The notes: generated by a model from the sequence alone, not told the origin. A stretch of DNA of 64,000 nucleotides from Gordionus sp. m RMFG-2023 (GCF_954871325.1 NC_088775.1:2837473-2901472); one strand, 5' to 3'; counted from the stretch's first letter, positions 46,613 through 57,800 are shown. Numbers and translations: made by a program.

Positions 46613-46917
46613 CTTGAAAAAATGGGCGGCCGAAGCGGGCCAACCTTCCAATATTTCCCGCGCGATTTCTGATCCGGTTTTTTCTATAAAGTCCCCCAGA
46701 ATGTCCCGCAAAAACTTCAAATCCTCGCTGTGATCGTCGGAGCTAAATTTGGCATCATTCGCGGTAGAATCGCCGTAAATAGATTCCAAGTCGATCATCG
46801 CCATATTGCACCTAGCGGGAAACCTGCGACGGGTAGGATCGTAAACGTAAGCTATGCCGCCCGACATTCCGGCCGCGAAATTTCTACCCGGAATCCCTAA
46901 AATGACCGCTTTTCCAC
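46613..46917 (-). CDS. GOGAT: Glutamate synthase, visible exon 18
   Basis: Reads GRNFAAGMSGGIAYVYDPT and a variable acidic stretch, then EKTGSEIAREILEGWPASAA. End of the beta-helix. Donor AAG-GTTTTT is weak. Confidence 0.96.
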
Positions 46918-47103
46918 CTTTTAAAAATTAAAAAAATCATTTGACGTTATCTTAGCGATTGTGAAAAAAATATATATATATGAGATAACCTATAGTATTA
47001 CAGACTATATAATCATAGTCTGGACTAAATAGATATAGTGATAGATCCGAAATTTTAGAATTAATATTTTAAAAAAAACGGTAAACTGGGATTCCTAGTG
47101 GAT

Positions 47104-47702
47104 TAAATGGCATTATAATACTTATCAAGGACTGAATAACAATTCATTCATTAAAATCAGAGACCAGCATTTTTTTAAATTTACCCAGACCGGGCCTAAA
47201 AAATTTTTTAAAAAAAATATCCGGGCCGGGCCTATTTAAAAATTAAATATTTGAAATCGCCATTATTAGCTCTAAAAATCAAAAAAAAAAACCTGGCCAG
47301 GCAGGAAAATTTTTTTTTAAAAAAAAGGCGGGCCGTACAATTGGTACCTCTGCAGATCTCTGATTAAAATACATCCTTTTTCGTTGGATACATATCAGCT
47401 GGTAATGCCATTTTGATTTCTCATATATTTTTTTATATATAAATATGTGGACTGAATATTCATTCATTAAAATACATCCTGAAGTTTTCTTTGGATACAA
47501 ATCAGCTGGTAACGCCATTTTGATTTCTCGTATAATATTTTTTTATATAAATATGTAAAATGTTTTGCATTTTCCGTTTAAAAGTTTTCACAGCATTTGA
47601 ATATAAAATTTATATATGGGAAGCCAAAATGGCGTCACCAGCTGATTTGCATTGCTATCAAAAAAATAATAACGTCAGTCTAAATAGTATTACATATCAT
47701 TG
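47104..47702. mobile_element. Family-C variant with internal duplication, split by family D
   Basis: Left end is a degenerate ATTATAATACTTATCAAGGA; right end ACGTCAGTCTAAATAGTATT, ACATATCATTG. The left subterminal part (TTCATTAAAATACATCC ... ATCAGCTGGTAATGCCATTT) is present twice in tandem, and a family-D MITE sits at 47158-47362 inside the first copy. Confidence 0.65.
47158..47362. mobile_element. Family-D MITE with exact 8-bp duplication
   Basis: Ends CAGAGACCAGC and CTGCAGATCTCTG, interior ATCCGGGCCGGGCC and CGCCATTATTAGCTC. The target duplication ATTAAAAT at 47150-47157 and 47363-47370 is exact. This fixes the family boundaries and points to hAT-type mobilisation. Its interior matches the copy at 19809-19942. 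Confidence 0.9.
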
Positions 47703-48034
47703 AGTTGATCACATAATAACGCCATAATTATAGCGAGAGCGATTGGCTCAAGCGTTGTGAAATTTTTTGCTATATAATTTACACAATCAAGCCAACAATA
47801 TGTACAATTTATAAAAAATATTGAAAGAAATGATGAAATCGTGCGAAAAACTCCATGATGCGATGCGACGATAGATAAATCAGCTTGATTTTGCTAGCGA
47901 TTAATTTCGCCTCGCTTGAACGTATCGCGCCGCTTACAACAAATGGGGCGCAGAGAAATAAATATTTCTCCCTCATTTTTTTTATATTCTTCTAAATAAT
48001 ATCAAATTAAATTATTTTGACAAATAATTTTTAC
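47703..48034. other. Intron remainder
   Basis: AT-rich intron sequence with a somewhat GC-richer patch at 47830-47950; no gene or recognisable element seen. Confidence 0.4.
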
Positions 48035-48257
48035 CGGTCATGTACTCGCACCCGTGATCGCCCACGCCTTCGCAAACGGCAATAGCCCCACTATTCCTAA
48101 CGCAAAATCTTTCGGCCGCCTGGCCCCTGAAAAATGCTCGCCCGCTGACTGCCCCGTAAAGGCAGGCGTTCCCCACGCAGATGTTTTGGGTGGTATCGAA
48201 AGCGAACGTGGCGGGGGAAGGAGGGGGATACACTATTATCTCGCCGCCAGATAAGCC
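48035..48257 (-). CDS. GOGAT: Glutamate synthase, visible exon 17
   Basis: Reads [36 protein letters not shown] and [20 protein letters not shown]: the repeated GXGXG turns of the beta-helix. Confidence 0.98.
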
Positions 48258-48441
48258 CTGGTAATTGACGTGAAATGGTAAAAGATATACGTCATAAAAA
48301 ATAAATAAATGGTACCGTACTTTTTTTTAAATATATTTTTAAGGCTTTCCCGTTAAAAGACAGTTGGGATAAACCACTAGAATCGGTTTGTACTGCAAAT
48401 CTGTACAAACTAAATAATCCAAAACGCGTGTCTTCAAAAAC

Positions 48442-48643
48442 TAGTATTGTTAAACGTGCTTGATTTGGGCTGACAAAAAAAGGGGCTATTACCAATATTT
48501 TCGCTAGATCGCCAGTAGGCGCCTAAACCTTTGTGCCATCTAACAAGCAAAATCTTCGGGCCCCGCGTAATATTTTTTTCCGGATAAAATATTTAGTTCG
48601 CCATTTTTTAAAAAACTCAAAATCGAGCCGCTAAACAACGCTA
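48442..48643. mobile_element. Family-A MITE, copy 8
   Basis: Ends TAGTATTGTTAAACGTGCTT and CGAGCCGCTAAACAACGCTA. The body is diverged. Intron between visible exons 16 and 17. Confidence 0.7.
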
Positions 48644-49207
48644 CCCTAAATTTTTGCCCACGTGATCGGGGGTAACCCGAACATCTAGTTTGGTCCATAT
48701 TTGCGTATTATCGTAGGGAATTTTGCCCTCGACTTCTCCCTTCCTCTGTTAATAAAACCTTCTCCAGGATTTTTTAAGAATATATTCCGTCGTTAGCAAA
48801 CTCCTTGCAATATAAATAAAGGGAAAATTTTAAATCGTTAAAACAAATTTTTGAGAACACATAATCTTTCATAAATACGACCACCCTACCCTCTCCTCCT
48901 TCAACTATAAATTTTTTTTAAAAACGAAAAGATAGGAATTGGAAGCCTGTCATTAAATAGAATTTATAAAACGTCATTCACATTCAATGACTCGAAGACT
49001 TTAAAATCAATAAAACATACATATCTATATATCTATATTATATGAATATTTTTGAAATTTAATCATTTATTCGCTTAAAAAAACAAAAAAGTATAAATTG
49101 CAAAGTGGTTTGGGAGGATAAAACAAGCAAACTTTAAACAAAATGGATGGATGAAAAAAAAATGGTGAATAGAAATTATATATTTATATTCATTATAGCT
49201 TGTGCGC
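48644..49207. other. Intron spacer
   Basis: AT-rich intron sequence; no gene or recognisable element seen. Confidence 0.4.
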
Positions 49208-49395
49208 AACGGCATTAAACGACTCATTTTGATCCTATTTTTAAAAATGGCTAACTCAATATTTTATTAGGAAAAAATATTACGCGAGGCCCGTACATTT
49301 TGCTCGTAAGATGGCACAAAGGTTTTGAACATCTATTAAACGAAATCTCGAGGCCTAGATAATATTTTTTTTCTGGCTAAAATAAGGAGTTTAAA
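49208..49395. mobile_element. Family-A MITE, copy 9, right end lost
   Basis: Contains CATTAAACGACTCATTTTGA, AAAAATGGCTAACTCAATAT, AAATCTCGAGGCCTAG and CTGGCTAAAATA; the right terminal repeat is missing. Confidence 0.65.
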
Positions 49396-49640
49396 CTGTA
49401 TAAAATATATCGAAGAAAAATTTATGCCTTTTATCCTTTACAAGTCCCCAGCAAAAAGAGACATTCTTAAACCCCCTACTGGCTAACTAACACTTCACTT
49501 GAAGACACTCCAATCCTCAAATACTTGGGACAAAACTCGGGCCATGAATGGCTTGAAGCTGTCCTTAATGCCAAGAATCTCGGTCTCATGCGAACCCCTG
49601 GACAAGTGTACAAAAAAATATCTAATCAAGCGCATTTTAC

Positions 49641-49952
49641 CTTTCCCACGTAGTCGTTCGCGTCACCCTCCAGCCTCAAGGTTAAACCGGGAGCTAAAAA
49701 GGCGCCAAAGCTTTGACCGGCGAATCCCGTTAGCTCAACCTTAATTGGATAACTGGGCGGAAGTCCCGATTCTCCGAATCTTTTACTGATCACGTGACTC
49801 AATAGGGCGCCGAATGCCCTATCGGTATTGGCTATCTTTAACGTCAAGAGCAGTTGTTTCGATTTAGGCAATTGTTCCACCGATAACGTATGGGTGAGCG
49901 AAAGAGGAATGGAGTCCACATGTTCTAGCACTCGTTTCATGACCGTGTTTTC
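49641..49952 (-). CDS. GOGAT: Glutamate synthase, visible exon 16
   Basis: Reads NTDRAFGALLSHVISKRFGE, IKVELTGFAGQSFGAFLAPG and LRLEGDANDYVGK, the start of the GXGXG beta-helix domain. The 1.8-kb intron before it holds a 254-bp tandem array and a family-A copy. Confidence 0.97.
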
Positions 49953-50276
49953 CTTAAATATTTATACAAAAAAAATTGATCTATAATTTACGAAAACTCA
50001 AATTATTTTTTTTTAAAAAAAAAATAGTTCGTTTAATTTCGAATATTCTAATTATTCGAAATAATATATGGGTTTTTTTAAAAAAAAATTTATTTAATCG
50101 TTTGTCATATCTATTGACAAGCGATCAATCTGGCAGGTGACGTGATTATCAAAGTAGCATCAGCTGATTATAAAGGCTTTTCGTTGGAACCAATGTCTCA
50201 TAAAGAAGAAACAAAACACTTTGCTTTTAAAAAAAATTGGCTCGTCATCATAAATTAAATTAATATGCATTTTTTT

Positions 50277-50298
50277 AATTTCGTTAATCACGTGATCC
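50277..50298. repeat. 22-bp direct repeat with CACGTG core, left copy
   Basis: The sequence AATTTCGTTAATCACGTGAT plus CC occurs here and again at 51648-51669, either side of the 254-bp tandem array. ATCACGTGAT is a perfect palindrome containing an E-box. Confidence 0.6.
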
Positions 50299-50401
50299 CA
50301 TGTTAATTATCAATAAATAATGGATTATTAAATAACATTCTTTAAAAAAACTAATTATTCGTAATAAGTCGAGTCGCAATGTTAAATTTTACTATTCGTG
50401 C

Positions 50402-50602
50402 AAAGCGGTTAAACCGATCGATTTTCAAAACCGGCTAACCCGATATTTTAGCCAAAATTAAGGCGCAAGCCTGGAAATTTTGTTCATAAATGGCCAGAAC
50501 GGTTTGGACATCTATTAAACAAAAATTGCGAGGCTAGCGTAATATTTTTTTGCTAACATATTTGGTTGCCCGTTATTTGAAATGGAGCTGTTCAACAACA
50601 CT
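50402..50602. mobile_element. Family-A MITE, copy 10
   Basis: Contains GCGGTTAAACCGATCG, ACCGGCTAACCCGATATT, TGGACATCTATTAAACAAA and ends GTTCAACAACACTA. Diverged, probably old. Confidence 0.65.
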
Positions 50603-50869
50603 AAGCCAATAGGAATTTGAAAGAAAACGAATAATGCACTATTTGATTGGTTACTCGTTTTTTTTTAAAAAGGCCTAAAACCAATTATTATTCGCGAATT
50701 TTTCGATATAACGCGATCATATTAAAACATAATCTAATAACCAATATTTAGTTGAAATAATTTTTTCGTAATAATTTTATAATTCAGAAGCTAATTTTGT
50801 TAAATAAGAGTTTATCTTAATAAAGAAAATTAACTTTTTTTCTTATTTTGGAAGTATCGTAAAAAAGAA

Positions 50870-51612
50870 TCGTAGAAAGAATATATAACTTTAGAAGTAT
50901 CGTATAAAGTATCATAGAAAGAATATATTTTATTCACTTTATTTTAATAAACAATGAATAAATATAATCCAAAATATATATCGAAAAAAATATATATTAT
51001 AATAAATATTATTTTTCTTTACATATAATAATAATAATTTTTCCCTCAATCAGATGTATACAATCCATCTGATTGACGTTTAACAAAATTAAATGGGAAT
51101 AGAATATATTTTATTCACTTTATTTTAATAATCCCAAATATAACTTTGGAAGTATCGTAAAAAGTATCATAGAAAGAATATATTTTATTCACTTTATTTT
51201 AATAATCCAATGAATAAATATAATCCAAAATATATCGAAAAAAATATATATTATAATAAATATTATTTTTCTTTACATATAATAATAATAATTTTTCCCT
51301 CAATCAGATGTATACAATCCATCTGATTGACGTTTAACAAAATTAAATGGGAATAGAATATATTTTATTCACTTTATTTTAATAATCCCAAATATAACTT
51401 TGGAAGTATCGTAAAAAGTATCATAGAAAGAATATATTTTATTCACTTTATTTTAATAAACCAATGAATAAATATAATCCAAAATATATATCGAAAAAAA
51501 TATATATTATAATAAATATTATTTTTCTTTACACATAATAATAACAATTTTTCCACCCAATCAGATGTATGCAATCCATCTGATTGACGTTTAACAAAAT
51601 TAAATGGGAATA
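50870..51612. repeat. Tandem array, 254-255-bp unit, nearly 3 copies
   Basis: The word ATCATAGAAAGAATATATTT starts at 50911, 51166 and 51420, giving periods of 255 and 254 bp. Units are nearly identical, so the expansion is recent. Each unit contains the hairpin CAATCAGATGTATACAATCC with ATCTGATTG (arms CAATCAGATG / CATCTGATTG). It lies in the intron between visible exons 15 and 16. Confidence 0.95.
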
Positions 51613-51647
51613 TACGTTTTTAATATAACATACTAGGACAACTTATA

Positions 51648-51669
51648 AATTTCGTTAATCACGTGATCC
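51648..51669. repeat. 22-bp direct repeat with CACGTG core, right copy
   Basis: Identical to 50277-50298; lies 36 bp beyond the end of the tandem array. Confidence 0.6.
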
Positions 51670-51784
51670 TAAATAAGCGTGTAATTTGTTCTGCCCCTCG
51701 CCACCCGTTTTTATATTTGAAAAAAAAAATTATCTTTAAACATCACAAGGAAAAGCAAAATCATTTTGTAAAGAAAGATCTAAC

Positions 51785-51994
51785 CAATTTGGCATCGAGC
51801 CTAAACTCTTGAGCCACGGTTCCGCCCTTATGAAGCGGCAGCATCTTGGGCGGCACGACTTGGTCGAGTATGGCCCTAAGGTTGAGAGAGGCAACCTTTT
51901 GGTTTATGGGGTGACGTTTGACGACCAATTTCTCGCTGTGGCCTACCATCTCCTCGAAAGTTCGGAAGCCGAGCTTGGCCATGTATTCCCTGGC
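51785..51994 (-). CDS. GOGAT: Glutamate synthase, visible exon 15
   Basis: Reads [20 protein letters not shown] then a variable stretch ending FRLDAKL. 70 codons in phase 0. The preceding AAG acceptor is weak but phase and homology support it. Confidence 0.9.
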
Positions 51995-52116
51995 CTTGAT
52001 TGGTTAAAAAAAAACAATAATTTTATGGCATTAAAACTGAAGTTATAAGGATAAATAATTTTTAAAAATAAAATCAACGTTCCTAAAGGAAAAAAAAATG
52101 TGATTAAATAATAAAC

Positions 52117-52325
52117 CTCTTCAGCGATCATAAACAAGTAATTGATGACGTATTCGGGTTTTCCGGCGAATTTTTTTCTCAAGTCAGGATCCTGGGTAGC
52201 TATTCCGACAGGGCAAGTGTTGAGGTGGCATTTGCGCATCATGGTACACCCCAGGGTGATGAGTGGGGCCGTGCTGAAGGCTACCTCGTCGGCGCCTAGC
52301 AACGCCGCCATTACAACATCTCGAC
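52117..52325 (-). CDS. GOGAT: Glutamate synthase, visible exon 14 (3Fe-4S cluster)
   Basis: Reads [20 protein letters not shown] then [20 protein letters not shown]. The three cysteines in C-x5-C-x4-C spacing are the 3Fe-4S ligands. Confidence 0.98.
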
Positions 52326-52597
52326 CTTTTGGAGAAAAAAAATATTCGCGCAAATGAAGAATACAAGGTATACACCCTTCTAGAAAAAAATATTTAACTG
52401 ATTGTGTAACAACAAATATTAGACCGCAAAAGGACGTTTAAAGAATGGCCTCGTAAAATAAGTCCTTCTTTTATAAATTTCACCTACAACCCCCCCCCCC
52501 CCTCGATCAAATTCCCACCCCTTGTATTTAAAGGATGAACAATGTAAAGTTTGAATAAAAATATAGTATTTTTAAAAACTCAAAATGCAATATTTAC

Positions 52598-52778
52598 CTG
52601 TCCTAATTTGACCGTCTGTTTGAAGGATAACTCTGGACCTCAAATTATTGAGCAAGAGGGTCTGGTGGGCTTCAGCCAAGCCCAACTCCCAAGGAAGACC
52701 GGCGTGCTTGATACCGGTCCAAGAACTGGCACCGGTGCCCCCGTCGTGACCGGAAATCGTTATGTGTTCCGCTTTGCA
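52598..52778 (-). CDS. GOGAT: Glutamate synthase, visible exon 13
   Basis: Reads [40 protein letters not shown] and NNLRSRVI; the HDGGTGAS loop binds the FMN phosphate. The first residue after the junction is Cys where Gly is usual. Confidence 0.97.
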
Positions 52779-52892
52779 CTGGTTAGTAAAAAGAATTCAT
52801 TTTAATAAAACTAAGACGAGAAAATCCCTTCATATATATTCTGTTACTTTTTAAAAAAAATTTGATTGTAAACATTATTATGCGTAAAATAC

Positions 52893-53093
52893 CTTGGCCA
52901 CTCCAGCCGCCACTACCCCGACCCCGACTTGCGATACCAGTTTAACGCTGATCTTAGCGGAAGGACTAGCCGATTTGAGGTCGTAGATCAGTTCCGCTAA
53001 ATCTTCGACCGAGTATATATCGTGGTGAGGAGGCGGCGATATGAGACCTACGCCAGGGATGGAATGCCGCGTTCTAGCTATCTCGTGAGTTAC
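52893..53093 (-). CDS. GOGAT: Glutamate synthase, visible exon 12
   Basis: Reads [34 protein letters not shown] and [17 protein letters not shown]: barrel strands around the 2-oxoglutarate site. Confidence 0.97.
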
Positions 53094-53166
53094 CTGTACA
53101 TTACAATACAAGTGTAATTGGTAACGATTTGCCATTACTAACAAAAATATATAGTAGAATGCGAAC

Positions 53167-53312
53167 TTTATAGCCCGGAAGTTCGCCTCCCTCCCCCGGC
53201 TTGGCACCTTGGGCGATTTTGATCTGCAACACGTCCGCGTTAGTTAGATAGGTCGAAGTGACCCCGAACCGTCCAGAGGCGACCTGTTTAATAGATGATC
53301 TTTCCAAATTTC
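53167..53312 (-). CDS. GOGAT: Glutamate synthase, visible exon 11
   Basis: Reads [20 protein letters not shown] and [18 protein letters not shown], the core of the FMN barrel. It is followed by the shortest intron of the visible gene, 73 nt (53094-53166). Confidence 0.97.
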
Positions 53313-53757
53313 CTTTTGAGGATATATTTTTTTTTTAATATTTTTTTATCATAATGATGGGTCTATCTGGTTCCGTAATTGTGGAATCTTTAAGACAACT
53401 CACTTCTTATACGTAACTGTTTAATCTCTTTATTATAAAGCTCACAGATCTTTGATTATCTCCTACCGATTATAACCATCATTTTTAGGTCTGGCCCTTC
53501 CACCCACCTTACATTTATCACCTATAACTGACGTCTCGTGTAAGGGCGTCATTAAATCAATATCTGCATTTTTGAAGATTTTGAGGGGGGGGGGGCTTCG
53601 ATGGGCTCCATCTTATAGTAGCCCCCCCCCCCCCTAAATAGGCAATGTGACATTATTATTATTTACGGAATATACAAACTTTATCCTCTGTTTATTATAG
53701 GTATGCCATGGAAACAAAAACCAAAAAGAGATTGTAAGGGCAAACGCCTACACTTAC
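53313..53757. other. Intron spacer with G and C runs
   Basis: A run of 11 G at about 53584-53594 and of 12 C at about 53623-53634 lie 28 bp apart and could pair as a hairpin; otherwise AT-rich with no element recognised. Confidence 0.45.
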
Positions 53758-53891
53758 CTTGTTCATATCGGGACGGATCCTCCCCACCTTCTCCAGTGTT
53801 CGATTTACCCCCCATAGTGTTCATGGCTCGAGCCAGAGTTCGATGGGCTTCGCTGGATATAGAACCTAATGACATTGCGCCAGTGCAAAAT
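53758..53891 (-). CDS. GOGAT: Glutamate synthase, visible exon 10
   Basis: Reads [16 protein letters not shown] and [16 protein letters not shown]: the FMN-binding strand and the SNTGEGGE loop of the barrel. Confidence 0.97.
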
Positions 53892-54251
53892 CTAGATGGC
53901 GGTAATAAATGATGCGAAGCATAAGAGTAAAGAATGTATATCAAAAGATTTGGGGTTCCAATATATCGGCGCAAAGTTGTCCTTTTTCCGAGATTTATAA
54001 ACCCAAATATTTCGCGTATTTTTCCCCGAATAATTGCGGGACCGGTTAGGACCGCTCCACGGTTAGCCGACCATGTTTTAGCAAAGTTTGGGACCGTGGC
54101 AGCGGATCTAAGCTAGCTTTTTATTTAGATTTGTTCCGGAAATCGACTTTGGTGGGGTTACAACTTTGCGCGATATTAATTTTTTTAAAAAAACTTTAAC
54201 GACAATTTTTAATAGGACAAAAACGCGTAAACGCGTTGGTGTAAATAAGAC

Positions 54252-54366
54252 CTTTTAACGATGCAAGCAGAATCCTCGACCATATCGATATCGATAGAAC
54301 CCGGTATGACCGACGGGCCGTCATTGTCGTGACCGTTCATTGGCGAGGTACCGTTTATCAATTCGA
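54252..54366 (-). CDS. GOGAT: Glutamate synthase, visible exon 9 (variable insert)
   Basis: Reads VELINGTSPMNGHDNDGPSV then IDIDMVEDSACIVKR. The Gly/Asn/Asp-rich first half has no counterpart I recall and is probably a lineage-specific loop; the second half matches the SxVEPxxxIVKRF region. Confidence 0.85.
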
Positions 54367-54471
54367 CTGTTGGCGATACAATTTGTACAAATGTTAATTA
54401 TTCTTTCAAGTCAATCATATTTTCCCTTTCTTTTTATTTCTTAAAAAGACTAAATACAAACATATTTTAAC

Positions 54472-54635
54472 CTGTTCCTTTCAAGGGAACTATCCCCCCA
54501 ATTTTTGCCGCGTCCATACCTTCCATTTCTTCGAAATCGAACGCCAATTGACCTCTTAAAGTTATTTTGGCGCTGGCCTCTGTGCTAGCCTCGCTGAAAG
54601 CGGCGTAAGCAGTAAGATCTCTGGTCTTAGAGGCT
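54472..54635 (-). CDS. GOGAT: Glutamate synthase, visible exon 8
   Basis: Reads SKTRDLTAYAAFSEA and ITLRGQLAFDFEEMEGM; the LRGQL word is a family anchor. The second half is divergent. Phase 2 in, phase 1 out. Confidence 0.9.
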
Positions 54636-55227
54636 CTACATCAACAATAAAATATTTATTTTAATGACAGAGATCGTTAAAATAATTGTCTTAAAGATTA
54701 TTTACATTTTGCCCTAAGGGTTAAAGATTAAATTACTGAAGTAGTGGGGGCTTCATTTAACGGTGGAAGAGCATCAGTTAACGGGTGAAACAGCTGGGAC
54801 AGTTGAATCTCTCTTAGTCTAAAACTTTAAAATACTCAAAAATTAAAAGGCACTTTATTCAATAAACAAGACAGACAAATATTTGAAAAAAATAAAACGA
54901 AGATAAGCATAAAAATTAGTCCCTTTTAAAACAGTCCAGGCCATTTCATCCCGAACTGATGCTCTTACACAGGTAAATGAAGCCCCGCTACTTCGGAAAT
55001 AAAGAGGGATAATCCTTTCAAATTAATTAAATACCGGCAAACATATTAATGACATTTGTTCATTTATCTTTTAAGAGTTGTCGTTATTATCGTATTTGCC
55101 TTCTATAAAAACTTTCAATCAGACGCTATTAATGAATGAACGCTGATAAAGTTGCAAATGATTCCCGGAAAGGCTAAGATGAAATTGGGGAACGGTCGAA
55201 TCGAATAATTTTTTTTAAAAAAAATAC
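54636..55227. other. Intron spacer with possible inverted pair
   Basis: TACTGAAGTAGTGGGGGCTT near 54735 and AAGCCCCGCTACTTCGG near 54980 are inverted relatives, as are CATCAGTTAACGGGTG-like and CACAGGT... flanks; this suggests one more small inverted-repeat element of about 270 bp. Confidence 0.4.
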
Positions 55228-55475
55228 CTTTGCAGGTTAGCGACGACGGCTGGCGAATTGGAGTGCTTCTCGCCCCCTTCGCGCCAATGGTAAAATCCGG
55301 GATCTAGCAACAGCTGATTATCGCAATGCCTCGAGCCCAGCGCCTCGAATTGATGGGCCAGCAGTTCCGAAGCTAGGAGTTGAAAGGTGATCCCTCCCAA
55401 ACGAGACGGGGTACCTTTGAAACATTTTTCGATTATCGAGGGACCTAGACCCACGGCTTCGAAGATTTGAGCACC
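55228..55475 (-). CDS. GOGAT: Glutamate synthase, visible exon 7
   Basis: Reads GAQIFEAVGLGPSIIEKCFK, GTPSRLGGITF and GFYHWREGGEKHSNSP, the conserved start of the synthase region. Confidence 0.95.
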
Positions 55476-56022
55476 CTGTAAATTGATTGACATGTTTAAT
55501 GAATTATTTTTTAGCATTTGCTCATCCCGAACCCCCTTTTCAAAAGTTGAGGGTTTTCAAGTTATACAAAAAAAAAATTTTTTTTTACAAATTTCTTAAA
55601 ATAAAATAAATAAAAAGAGATTTTTCCCACGTGATCATTCATTTTCATTGGCCATTTTCAAAATTTTTAGTAAACCTTCATTTTACCTTATTTTTATATC
55701 AATTTAAGTAAAAAAAAATACGATTTTTACTAGATATTCAAATTTAAATTTAAAAATACGGGGTAATTATGTTCCTCGAACTGCTTATTACCAGATTTCG
55801 CGCGGAAATCTTAAAGAGAAATATTTTGGATGACGTCTTGATTGTTGGATTGAATAAAACATTCAAAAATTAAATTATAAAAATTCTATTTTTTTATTTT
55901 GCTTAGTAAATTATGAATTATAAATGGGGTAGGGTAAAGAAAAGAATAAAAATAAATAAATAAAATAAATATTCATCTTAATAATAACGAGTCAATATTG
56001 CGTTAACCAAAACCTGAACCCG
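55476..56022. other. Intron spacer
   Basis: AT-rich, with A/T homopolymer tracts and a CACGTGATC word near 55628; no gene or recognisable element seen. Confidence 0.4.
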
Positions 56023-56302
56023 GATCCTTTCACCTGATTGGAGTATACCAAGATTAACTCCTGAACCTTTCACCTGATTGGAGTATACCAAGATTAACTC
56101 CTGAACCTTTCACCTGATTGGAGTATACCAAGATTAACTCCTGATCCTTTCACCTGATTGGAGTATACCAAGATTAACTCCTGAACCTTTCACCTGATTG
56201 GAGTATACCAAGATTAACTCCTGATCCTTTCACCTGATTGGAGTATACCAAGATTAACTCCTGAACCTTTCACCTGATTGGAGTATACCAAGATTAACTC
56301 CT
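56023..56302. repeat. Minisatellite, exactly 40-bp unit, 7 copies
   Basis: Unit CCTTTCACCTGATTGGAGTA-TACCAAGATTAACTCCTGAA. Units are identical except for one position (GATCC versus GAACC). By that base the order reads T,A,A,T,A,T,A, so two-unit blocks have partly been copied. In the intron after visible exon 6. Confidence 0.97.
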
Positions 56303-56427
56303 TCAATTATATTTATTATTCAGTTCAAATCGTATTTAAAAAAGTAGGATACTTATAGTAAGAACATTACTTCTAGAAAAAATCGGAAATATAGAGAGAT
56401 ATTTATATAATATGTATAATCGCTTAC

Positions 56428-56659
56428 CTTGTAGCTGTGGAGCGTAGAGATGCCCATCTTGGCCATTACCTTGCTTATGCCCTTTTCGGCGGCGTCACGA
56501 AAGTTTTCGAAAATTCGTCGGTCGTCGTAGAACGACACCTCTTCGTCCGGGGCAAACAACAAGTTCTCGTCCCTCAGTCCAGCCACGAGTTCGTACACGA
56601 GGTAAGGGCACACCGCGTCCGCCCCGTAGCCTAGTAAAAGGCATATATGGGCCACTTGT
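56428..56659 (-). CDS. GOGAT: Glutamate synthase, visible exon 6
   Basis: Reads AHICLLLGYGADAVCPYLVY and ISKVMAKMGISTLHSYK, the end of the central domain and approach to the FMN barrel. Clean donor GTAAGC. The following intron contains a 40-bp minisatellite. Confidence 0.95.
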
Positions 56660-56776
56660 CTGGGGTTTAAAAAAGGGGTAATTAAAATTTAGCGGCAAAT
56701 ATTCACAAACCGTGAAAATCTCCTTATTACTGTCAGCTTAAATCTCCCCTAATTCTGAAGGCTTTCATTTCCAAAC

Positions 56777-57033
56777 CTTATAGCTCCGGTTTCTACTATC
56801 AGACCCGTCTTGAGTCTAAGTTTCTTGGAAAGCAAAAAATGGTGCACGGCTCCCAGGGCCATCAAAGCCGGTATGGGCACTCCTTCCGGAACCAATTCGA
56901 ATCTATCGGATAGCACAACTAGAGAGTAACCGCTTTCGACAGCTATAGCCGCTTCAGTGCAAACCCGGTCAATGCCGGCTTCGAGCCCGTCCACGCCTTG
57001 GGATAAGGGGAAGACTAGGTCTATCACCTTAGT
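56777..57033 (-). CDS. GOGAT: Glutamate synthase, visible exon 5
   Basis: Reads VIDLVFPLSQGVDGLEAGID, VVLSDR, LMALGAVHHFLL and GLIVETGA: the flavodoxin-like central domain. Donor AAG-GTTTGG splits an Arg codon. Confidence 0.95.
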
Positions 57034-57313
57034 CTGAAAAAACGAGAAAGTAAAAGGTGGAGAAAAAAATTAGATAAATAGTTGTCGCAATAACATAGAT
57101 AACATTATAAGATAGGTGGATCTTTGCCAAATTCTATCATATTACATCGCAATCTGTATCAACTAGTTACATAACTTAACCACTTGGAGAGGTAATAAAC
57201 CCCTGCTACCCCTCCCCCTCTTCCCCAATCCATCCCTTAAAATAAAGTTCAATATTATACGCATTCGTTATTATCACGTCAGGCCTAATTACACCCCCAA
57301 AAAAATTAAATAC

Positions 57314-57426
57314 CTTAAGCCCACGGTAACGAGTGGCTTTAATGACTTCCATGTCGTCGCACGATAAAACTGGTTGTTCCAAGTAAATCCTCGGCTGCTT
57401 ATATTCGCCTAATTTCGTCGGATATT
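57314..57426 (-). CDS. GOGAT: Glutamate synthase, visible exon 4
   Basis: Reads EYPTKLGEYKQPRIYLEQPV then SCDDMEVIKATRYRGLK; the QPVLS motif is typical of the central domain. The acceptor is the plain GATAG, but phase and homology fix it. Confidence 0.9.
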
Positions 57427-57800
57427 CTATCGCGCAAAAAAAAAAGAATAATTTTTTTTTGTAGATAAATTCATTTAGGTCACAATCATTTATTCTTTCT
57501 TATTAAAAAATTAAACAATTTGTTGGAATCAGAGAAAACCCCGTCATTTATTTATACCCGAGGAAAATATATATGAGTGGAAGGGGGGGAGGTAGAGTTA
57601 GTCTAAAGATATTTGGAAGGGGGTAGGATGATCAGTAGGTTTAGGAGCCCTGCCCGATTTAACTAACTACATTATCATAAAAAAATGACGAAGGATAGAA
57701 GTATGCGTTCCTTTCTCTTGGCAGCTAAACTATTATAGAATAAAGGTTAAATAAACTGAAGCACATATGTTTTTTCTGTGAAAGAAAAATGTTTAAAAAC

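Noticed and set aside
56023-56302. Regular 40-bp repeats as a CRISPR array
   Set aside because: There are no unique spacers: units are contiguous and identical, and the locus is an intron of an animal gene.
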